From: Candidatus Absconditabacterales bacterium
GTDB taxonomy: Bacteria > Patescibacteriota > Gracilibacteria > Absconditabacterales > Absconditicoccaceae
NCBI GenBank assembly: GCA_937965925.1
Contig: CALCME010000121.1
Span: forward strand, 1-15,570
Length of the DNA: 15,570 bases
Reading direction: 5' to 3'
The notes beneath the pieces were generated by a model. That model did no database searches. It was not told where the DNA came from and saw only the letters and a list, made by a program, of their open reading frames with translations. The position numbers and the translations under genes are program-made. Positions 7,730 to 15,570 of this stretch are shown one piece after another; within the stretch, counting starts at the first letter, position 1; each line of letters begins with the position of its first letter.

Positions 7730-10700
7730 TTACTTTATTCTAATAAAACTTTTATAATGATCATCAGTATAATACGTATCTCAATCAATTCAAATAACTA
7801 ATCTTTCTTCTCATCTTCTTCATATTATTCAAGGTGTTTCAACCGTATATTCTTTATACGTTCAATTCTCTTTTATAGGCAATAAATTAGTACTATTTTC
7901 ATATATTTTTCAATCATGTCCTACAAATTTATTTTTTCACAATCTGATTCTCTCTAAAGATTCTTTAACTCAATTTATATCTAATATATCACCAATAGTC
8001 TTTTTATAAATCTTAATTCAAACAGATGATCAAATATCCATATATATGTAAGGCAAAGCCTTAATTATTACTCATAGCTCATCTCACGATTTACCTATCT
8101 TTGTTCACTTAGTTGCTGCTTTAGCTCCATCTCATATTCATGGTACAAATCAAACTACTGACATTCATATATCAAAATTTGAACCATTATTCCACTGATA
8201 GCGTAGATCTCTTCAATCTGCAACTACTCATGCTGGAGTAAATCATCATCAGATTTGTCAAACTATATTTAATCAATTTGGATTCTCTATATAGTCTCAT
8301 TTTACAACTCATTCTCCAATTTCATCTAAAACATACATAACATCCTCTTTGTATGAAGAAATAACTCTCACACGATACATTTTTCATCCATGGAAAAATT
8401 GTTTAACACTTTCTCATACAGTAGGACTGTACGGTGTAATTGATCAATTTGCAAATCACTCATTTGCTAATGCCTGTTGATAGTATACATGACCTAAAGG
8501 GACATTCAAACATTGATTAGTTGCATTGTTGACACAAATACCTGACGAATTACTTGATTCTGATATAATATGTATTCTCTGTATCTCTTTCGTGTCTATA
8601 TTTTCAATACAGACATATGCATCACCTACAAGTAATTTAATAGGAATCTGCGTTATAGCTCAGATAGATTCAGATATATCTGATCAACATCATTCAGGAG
8701 ATGATCAAATTCATGTTCTCATTACTTGTTTTCATTGATCAGATAGTGCCAACTGACTCTTATTATAATACACTTTAAAGTTATTCGCCTTTGAAAAGAA
8801 AAACCTATGTTCCAGATTCTTTTTTAACACTGTTGGAGTTACTTCTTTAATAGATTTTTTTCCTCAGCTTTGATCCTTTGGAGGAGTTACTTTTTCTGAA
8901 ATGATATTCAGAAAATAATCAACTAAATACCTTTTGTGGTAATTTTCCGATTTTCAAATCAGCCCTCTAAGAGAAAGTAAGTAATTAACATCTTTCATCA
9001 ACTCCTCTTCTGAAGATCAAGTCAAGTCAGACTTATATTTCTCTAATTGACTATCTAATAGAGAAGCAATTACTCAATGATTTACTCATTTCTTGAAACA
9101 TGTCTTTCATACTTTTTCATATCACGCTGCACACACCCATGATTTGTCTCCATCCGTTGGCACTGCACATCTTGCATTTTCTGGTCTTACATAATACACG
9201 TTATGATTTGCATATTCACATCGGAGATCTGAGATATTAGTTGAATATGCAACATCTAATCAATCACTCTTCATACTAGCTATTTCAGTTCATTTTGACA
9301 AGTATCTAGTTCTATTTCATTCTTCATAATATGCTTTTCGGTTTCATTTATTTACACCAAAAATCACATATGTTACTTTTCATGATACTTTTGTCATTTT
9401 AATTTTCTGTCAACTATCAAACTCAACTCAACTTACATTTGGTTTGTTATTTCGTTCCGCTACAACAATTGTTAATCACAGACTTGATAATTCAAAATAA
9501 CGCATTTGTGCGGTAATATTTTCCTCATCGGAACTCTCTTCTTTTTCCTTCTTCTTAACCACACACTTCTCTCCTTCTTTCACATATCAATTTGAGCATA
9601 TTACTTCTTTCTCCTCCTCCACCTTCTCGACCACAACCTTCTTTGGTCATATCTTTACATTGACCCACATCTCCATGCTCTTCTCTAGGAGCGTATTATA
9701 TACTGCGAATCTTATCTGTGATCATGTTTTCAATCAGCTCGTAGATACCTTCCATACTCATCCATACTCCCAGTTGTTTGGTTTTTGAGTTACCGTTGTT
9801 TTTACTCATTTTCCAAAGATCTGATAGATCAGAAGTTCACTATCTGAGACAAACGTGAACTCCTCTCCTGCTGGTTTGGTATAGGTTTTTGCGAGTGTCT
9901 GTACGGTCTTATAGATTGGGGCACTCTGTCATCTCACAACGATTCTAAACGTCGTAAGTCCAGGTTTGAGTCACTGAATATACACCCTCTCTCCTGCTCA
10001 TGCTATCTCTATATTCTCCTCTTCTTCTTGTATCTCTCCGTAGAAGTCTTGTTCTGAAGATTGGAGTCCAGATATTGTGTCACGTTGCTCTTGAGTAAGA
10101 GCAGGAAACACAATAGGATTCCCATCTTCGTCTAGCAAATTTTCTTCTGGTAGCTCAAAATCACTCAGGTCGATATCTTCTTCAGATTCTCATGCACTTG
10201 CGATCTTCAGTCATTTCGATCCTCATACAAACGTTGCGTTGGTCGTATCTGCTCATCCTCACAGAAACGCTCCTGGAACAGTCAACGAGATCACCTCTCA
10301 CACACCTACCGTGAGGATATCTTTTTTGTTTTTCTCTGTCATATCTTCTTTTGCAACTTCTGTATGTGAGACAATTTTTTCTACCGCATAGGTTCTTCAT
10401 GAAACAGCACTATGATAATAGATTATAAACGTATCACTTGTACTCGGTGTGATTTTCCAATGAGTAGTTCATAGAACATTCTTTTCAAAAGTAGATCCGT
10501 TTACTGTACTGACTGATGACACATAAAATCATGGAGTTGATCTAACTGAGAATGTTCATCAGTTTTGTTGGGTAGTTATGTTATATGGTTGTGTAATTGC
10601 TTCTACTATTTTCTGGTCTCATCTCGCGTCTGTCACGGTAAACATCGTCGTTCACTCTTTCAGTCATAGAATGTTCAGATCATCGTTTTCTTCCGTTTCT

Positions 10701-13700
10701 CAAATCTGATGAGAAATGTGAATAGCTCACTCTCAGACACGAGTGATTGCATATGGAGGAAGTCATCCAGTGATAGTAATTCTCTTCGTAGCTCATGGAA
10801 GAACAGTTGTAGTCGTTCAACTAAGCTTCAGATTCGTCTTTTTTGTCTTTATCGTAAGTTGCATTCGCTGAGCTTTCGCTTCTTTTCTATTATACAACCT
10901 TAGATACAATATTTCTGTATCCTTGAAATTGTTTGTGTCTATCTTTCGATATCATCACTTCCATCGTTTCTTGGGTTTTCGATTGAGCTTTACTTTCGTT
11001 CAAGATTTCGTTTTCACATATTTCACAGGCATTTGAAATGCTGATTTGATACGTATTTCTTCTCAACGCTCTTTTGTTAATACTTTCTCATTTACGTTGA
11101 CCTGAATACTATTACGTTGTCCTTGTTCATCACGAAAGACTACGTTTGTCTTTCCTGGTCTCAGTGCTTGCAGTGGGATAGATGAACGTCGCTTTACTGC
11201 AGACGCTATTTCTATCTGCTCATCTTCAACAAGTTCTTCACTTGCCCAGTCTACATCTCCGGATCCAGGAACATCCTCGACTTCATCATCAGGTCATTCA
11301 TCTAACTGTTCTTGAGTTAATGGCTCTTCAAGCTCACTATCGACAAAACTCTCAAGCTCTTTGTCATCTGATCACGAAAATGACTCCACGAGTATTTCAT
11401 CTTCAGCAACCTCCTCATCTGTTTCTCCAGCACTAGCGACAGAAATATTTTTTCGTCTTTTTGTAAGAAATCAAAGTTTTAGATTACTTTTTGTGACGAA
11501 AATTTTACCGGCTCATCAAGATGCTTTTAGCATAGCAGTTTGTCAGACAGTCATCGTCAATTTTTTCTTACTTACGTTAAGTTTTGGAATAGAGACTGAC
11601 GTATTCAACTGTAAATACATATCTCTTTTTTCCTTTCTGTTATATACTTTTGCATATAAGACGTCATCTCATGGAAACGATGATGCGTGTATTTTTCGTA
11701 CCCTTTGATTCTTTTTCCATCGCTTCTTTGGAGCAGGTCTTTTATTGAAGGAGAGTTTCTTTTTACTTTTTACCCAGATACCTTTGATTGCAAGATTATG
11801 GGTGGAAGTTAGCGTAAGAAGATCATTATATCATTTTTTTATGACTGTTGGTTCTACAATTACTGTATATTTTTTCTTTCTTCCTTGAGGATATTTAACA
11901 GTTATAGTTGATTTTCATGGACGAAGTCAGACGAAGCTCACTGTCTTTCCATATACAGATGCAATTTCAACCTGCTCATCTTCATCTTGTTCAACTTCGT
12001 TGTAGGTAAGATCTGATCATTCGTTCTCACTCTCTTCTCCCCTAGTTCCAAGTTCTTCTAGCATCTCATTACTCATTTCTTCATCTTCTAATAACTCTAT
12101 TGGAACCTCTAATTGATCTTCTTCATCTGTTTCCGTAATTTCAATGGTTCACTCTTGTGCCTGAGATCACTCTTGAGCTGAATCCTGTGCTGAAGCAATC
12201 TTTACGTCTTGATTCTGTGATGAGATTCGTCAAATTTTATCATTTGATTTTGAATATCAAATTGATCATCAATTTCTTCAAACTTGCATTGTTTTCGTTT
12301 CTCAGACCTTTATCTTGATCACCTTTTGTATAGACAAATCTGGAACATCAAAGAAACTATCAGAATATGTACTCAATGCTTTTGTTTTCTTTGGAGCAAT
12401 TTTCTTTCCTACATCCAATATATACTCTAATGAGTTATAGACCTTACGATGAGGATAGTAATTTGTGTTCATTGGTGCTTCTACTGCATTTCGAATGCTA
12501 ACATTGAATGGGATAGATCTATTATATTTGCTAGATCATCATTGTGGTTCAACGAGCTTGGGTGATCTGCTAGATTGAGAAATAATATCATCATAAGCAT
12601 ATTTCCAACGATGAGAGCCATATCTACTCGCTGAAAATCATCTAGGAATCAACGAATATCATACGAGTTCATTTCTGTTACTTCTTTCTGTTCAATAGGT
12701 AGATTCGATAGTAAGTAAGCCATTGTCTCTCCAATTCTCAAAATGTACACCATTAAATTCTCATCGATCAAAAGTAGGAAGAATGAACGATTGCATTCCA
12801 TATCAATAATAACTACGTCAAATCGAACCATCAGTATATGACGTCCATTTTACCGGAATATGTATACGAGTTTCTTGTACTTGAACGAAAACTCACTTCG
12901 TTGTTTTGGTCGATGTATCCGTCACATAGATCATTTCATCTCATGCTTTCAGTCCGACGAGAGTGAAGCTTTGAGATCACGCAGAAGCAATCTCTACACC
13001 TCATTCGTTTTCAGTACTTTCATCATTTTCATCAAGACTCCCGAGAGTGTCGATTGGGACCGACATCTGTAATCATGTTTCTGGATCTAGATAGTGTACA
13101 AATCATGATCATGCATCTCATCATGGAAGTATATCTATCGCTCAGGATCAAGATGTATTTATTTCTTCTAGCGACATAGTTCAAACTAATGATGTATCAA
13201 GTCACATCGATTCTTCTTCACGCGTTCATTCTACCTCTTCAGTTCAATCAGATGCGCTTGCAATTTTCATTGCAGAACCTCATCAGTCTATTCATGCATA
13301 TGCAACTATTCATCATTTCTTTCTCTTAACATCAAACGGTCACTCTCCGTCTAAAGATATAGTTACCTGCTGTCCTACGTTAAGTTTTGCATAGTCATGA
13401 CTCATCCAAAAGGAACTATCAGCTTGTTGTTTCTTTGATTGCGTATCTTTTCTTGGAGAAATAACATTTAACGTAATAGTGATTTTTCACCACTTATCAT
13501 CAAATACTTCCTTATATGGAAGTTCTACAGTATGTTTTCACAATAAAAGAGGAGTAACTACATAGGTATCTGTAGCTTTATACCTACGGGATGATTTATC
13601 TCGTTTCTTAAGCAGATCTACGGATACATGTGGTAATCTTTGTCCTGCACCTGGAGTTGTTTTCTTTCAAAACCCATACCAAGTTTGAGTCACCGGTCTC

Positions 13701-15570
13701 ATCCATTCAGGAGAGTTGATTTTAAGTTTATCTCATTGTCTCACTGTCACTACTTTCTCGGTAACAGTTACATGAATAGGTATTTTCTTCGCTGACCCAT
13801 CTTCTACGTATACAACACTTTCTCAGGGAGAGACTCATACAATTTGTAATTTAAGAGCTTGTGCTGAAGCAATTTCTATTTCATCATCTTCTTCAATCAG
13901 TTGTATTTCTTCAACATCACCAAGGCTTTCTTCGATGATTCACGAAGAATCTTCTCCTTCTGATACATAGTTACTTTCTTTATTTTCAAGATAATCATCT
14001 TGATTCTCTTGTTCATTTGTCTCAGACTCAGTGAAGTCAATTTCGTTATCAGAATCATTCTCACCATCTGGAGAATCTAAACTGTCAGTTTCTTCTCAGT
14101 CAACTGAAGCAATTGCGAGAGAAGACTGATTATTCGTATAATGCTTCAATCATTTGGTATATGTCTTTCAAATCATAATATTCGATTTTCATACTCGTCT
14201 TCTATGAACTCTTACCTTTCATCTTGAATCTTTTATAGATACTATCTTCGTTTGTCCAACTTTTAAAGTAATTTTCTTTGTGCTCACTTGCATACCTTCA
14301 TCTTCATATCATTGCACCGTTATTTTTTCTTCATTTTTTGCTGGTTGAGTCACAATTTTCTTTCATGGAATTTTATATGTGTGAGAATACTGTTGTGTTC
14401 ATAAGTTGTCCATAACTTTCGTAAGCTCTACAAATCATCAGATTTGTTTACCATTTTCATAGACCACTTGACGCGTTGCCTGTTGAAGCAAGGTTCTCAT
14501 TTGCGCTTGTTGTAGAGTTGGATTGTAGGCTAAGACTGCACTTGCAAGTCATGAAACATGAGGTGTTGCCATACTCGTTCCGTCCAAGCTCTTATACTTA
14601 TTATTTGGAACGGTACTTAATATTCATACTCACGGAGCCGACAGATCGACTCATGGTCCATAATTTGAGAATCTCGCTCTTTTGTAGTTCTTATCTACTG
14701 CACCTACAGTGATTGCATCAGGACATGCTCATGGAATATATTGACTTACTGGTCTATTCGCATTTCCTGCTGCTGCTATTACAATTGATCATTTATTAAC
14801 AGCATACGTAATTGCTTTACAAATAGCATTTCATTTCACCGTTCCTCTTCATCACAGACTCATATTCAAAACATCAACTCACTTATCTGCTGCATATTTT
14901 ACTGCTCTTGTAATCACATACGATGGGCAATGACCATTCTTACTACATATTTTTAATGCAACGAGTTCTGCATTTGTATTTACACCATAGACTCATTTCC
15001 CATCCAATGATGCGGCAATCGTTCATGCTACATGTGTTCCATGCATATGGTCGTCCATGGGATCAGCATCTTTATTCACAAAGTCATGTCATTTTATACG
15101 TTTGCTTATATTTCACTTTAAATCTGGATGGTTATAATCAATACCCGTATCAATAACTGCGACACTTACTTTTGGTTTCTCATGAAGTCATCATTGATAT
15201 GCCGAAGACTCGTAGATATTCATTCATCGTAAATTGTCATTTTTCTCCCCATCTAGTCATGCAACCATCACTTGACCTATCTCAAGTATCTCAGGCTTAA
15301 TTACTTCTATACCAAGGAGATGATCTGGGATATCTCCCTCTTCTACATCACCAAGAAGCTCCTCTCACAAGAGACTCTCTTGATCGACTTTGAGTTCAAA
15401 AAAAACAACCCCATCATCTTCGAACAGCTGTTCGATCTGGAGTTGTTTTTCTTCTTCTATAAATGGTGATAATTTCTTTTCGATCTGCTCTTGGGAGAAC
15501 GAGCTCTTTATCATCACCGTATATGACGGGTGTCATCAACTGTCTTCTCACTGCATAGACTCAATCGCTG
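7730..15570 (-). CDS. Giant subtilisin / Ig-like repeat protein ending in an RNase toxin (polymorphic toxin)
   Basis: One frame runs from the right edge to TAA 7730-7732: 2612 residues with no TAA or TAG, but very many UGA. The N-terminus, and so any signal peptide, lies outside the window. Residues below count from the edge. 1-130: propeptide-like segment. 135-345: S8 protease with Asp140, His176, Asn269 and Ser332. About 430-2005: six Ig-like repeat units, five with acidic inserts. 1991-2160: two CxxGYxKxGxxC motifs. 2438-2490: glycine-rich pre-toxin-like segment. 2520-2612: RNase N1/barnase-superfamily domain with Glu2573, Arg2589 and His2604. Protease plus repeat stalk plus C-terminal toxin plus adjacent small gene is the polymorphic toxin plan. 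I infer an extracellular or surface weapon whose tip is released or delivered into target bacteria, perhaps helped by its own protease. Composition becomes markedly AT-richer below about 9550. Confidence 0.9.
7733..8010 (-). other. C-terminal ribonuclease domain (N1/T1/barnase superfamily, RNase Sa-like)
   Basis: The last ~92 residues follow microbial guanyl-preferring RNases block by block: GHDGKIYENSTNLLP, YKEYTVETPG, RRGEERLVIG and YYTDDHYKSFIRI. RNase Sa has HEYTVITPG, TRGTRRII and YYTGDHYATF at the same spacing. The catalytic set aligns as Glu2573 (codon 7850-7852, general base), Arg2589 (7802-7804) with Arg2585 nearby, and His2604 (7757-7759, general acid). The domain ends exactly at the stop codon, as toxin domains do. 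It should cleave RNA once inside a cell. Guanine specificity is inferred from the family. Confidence 0.93.
8099..8259 (-). other. Glycine-rich pre-toxin-like segment
   Basis: GQIGGGFTPAGVVADGRD is followed, after a short polar stretch, by VVGFVPGIGDGAKAATKGTK. Gly/Pro-rich, moderately hydrophobic 'GFxPGxGDxxKA' segments commonly sit just before C-terminal toxin domains in bacterial polymorphic toxins, where they are thought to aid membrane passage or processing. Eleven or so of these glycines are UGA. The functional reading is inference from position and pattern. Confidence 0.6.
9098..9598 (-). other. Cysteine-bearing linker with two CxxGYxKxGxxC motifs
   Basis: CSNGYVKEGEKCVVKK (codons from 9598 down) and CAAGYEKVGKTCFKKG (from 9133 down) share the pattern C-x2-GY-x-K-x-G-x2-C-x-KK, similar to the cores of small disulfide-bonded EGF-like modules. 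The glycines before Tyr are UGA. Two more cysteines (RCEYANH, ARCAVPTDG) precede the second motif. Cysteines fit an extracytoplasmic location. The segment forms the hinge between the repeat stalk and the toxin end. Confidence 0.55.
9560..14278 (-). repeat. Ig-like repeat units with acidic inserts bracketed by IASA motifs
   Basis: About six units begin with a BIG2-like strand pattern (KVGQTKIVSI, NVGQQVTISL, KVGETKTMQV, TVGQTAMLKA, VLPGATKRITI, TVGVGEVISL). Each continues to a turn such as GLRPGKSTITV, LRPGKTNVVF or GLKEGTTMFTV. In five units the frame is split by a Glu/Asp/Ser-rich insert flanked by paired I-A-S-A-type motifs. The bracketed inserts are 13874-14101 (76 aa), 12992-13252 (87), 11966-12187 (74), 11210-11428 (73) and 10007-10192 (62). 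A second beta-rich half follows each Ig-like part; units 3 and 4 share KKRWK and LYNRKE blocks there. The stalk would hold the toxin tip away from the cell; Ig-like fold assignment is by pattern only. Confidence 0.75.
14530..15178 (-). other. Subtilisin-like (S8) protease domain of the giant protein
   Basis: All catalytic blocks of a secreted subtilisin are visible in order: VAVIDTGIDYNHPDL (Asp140, codon 15149-15151), HMHGTHVAGTIAA (His176, codon 15041-15043), the oxyanion Asn in IVIAAAGNA (Asn269), and GTSMATPHVSG (Ser332, codon 14573-14575). DVLNMSLGG and FSNYGPGVDLSAPG are further S8 hallmarks. The preceding ~110 residues (YTVMIKSSFSQEQIE onward) resemble an inhibitor_I9-type propeptide in layout, so auto-activation is likely. 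The domain looks fully active. Confidence 0.95.

Noticed and set aside
7752..7856. Apparent end of the giant gene in a second minus-strand frame
   Set aside because: That frame hits a stop at 7854-7856 and has no homology. The neighbouring frame carries the complete RNase motif set to TAA 7730-7732.
10709..11708. Several plus-strand open frames of 64-115 codons opposite the giant gene (also 14476-15469)
   Set aside because: They are antisense shadows of the continuous minus-strand frame. Their translations are Ser/Leu/His-rich with no motifs.
9995..14113. CRISPR-like or DNA-level repeats in the stalk
   Set aside because: The repetition is at protein level (IASA motifs and Ig-like units). 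DNA similarity is limited to short words such as GAAGCAAT.

Overview
The window only makes sense when UGA is read as glycine (NCBI code 25). With the standard code every large gene breaks apart. With UGA = Gly, long frames appear whose UGA codons fall on invariant glycines: the ABC signature LSGGE, the DnaG zinc finger CFGCGKGG, the glutamate dehydrogenase LGGGKGG loop and the subtilisin active-site surroundings. This points to an AT-rich member of Absconditabacteria (SR1) or Gracilibacteria, the lineages known to use this code. I cannot tell which of the two. Cultivated or well-studied relatives are small epibionts or predators of other bacteria. All genes below are translated with UGA = Gly.

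Layout. 1-2550 is a minus-strand housekeeping stretch: a gene start at the left edge, D-aminoacyl-tRNA deacylase (dtd), a free-standing C-terminal piece of isoleucyl-tRNA synthetase, a 156-aa unknown protein and an FtsE-like ATPase. 2719-3309 (+) is an unknown 196-aa protein, convergent with a complete DNA primase gene (dnaG, minus, 3322-5052). On the plus strand follow a small membrane protein, a doubtful 31-aa ORF and glutamate dehydrogenase (5640-6902), closed by a clear terminator at 6931-6958.

6993-15570 (minus) is the standout. A single uninterrupted frame of at least 2612 residues runs in from the right edge and ends at 7730. In order it carries a propeptide-like segment, a subtilisin-type (S8) protease with Asp/His/Asn/Ser visible, about six immunoglobulin-like repeat units (five with a highly acidic insert bracketed by paired IASA-type motifs), a Cys-bearing linker, a glycine-rich pre-toxin-like segment, and a C-terminal ribonuclease of the N1/T1/barnase superfamily closely resembling RNase Sa, with catalytic Glu, Arg and His in place. 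Eight bases downstream starts a 242-aa gene of no family I recognise, which sits where an immunity gene would be expected and does not look like barstar.

Interpretation (inference): this is a giant, secreted or surface-borne polymorphic toxin with its cognate immunity gene, a plausible weapon for attacking host or prey bacteria or rivals. Base composition drops from roughly 33-48% GC in sampled lines of the core genes and Ig-like part to about 20% GC in the toxin tip and immunity gene, as expected if that end is exchanged as a cassette. No tRNA, rRNA, CRISPR array or insertion sequence was found. No gene-free stretch exceeds about 170 bases.
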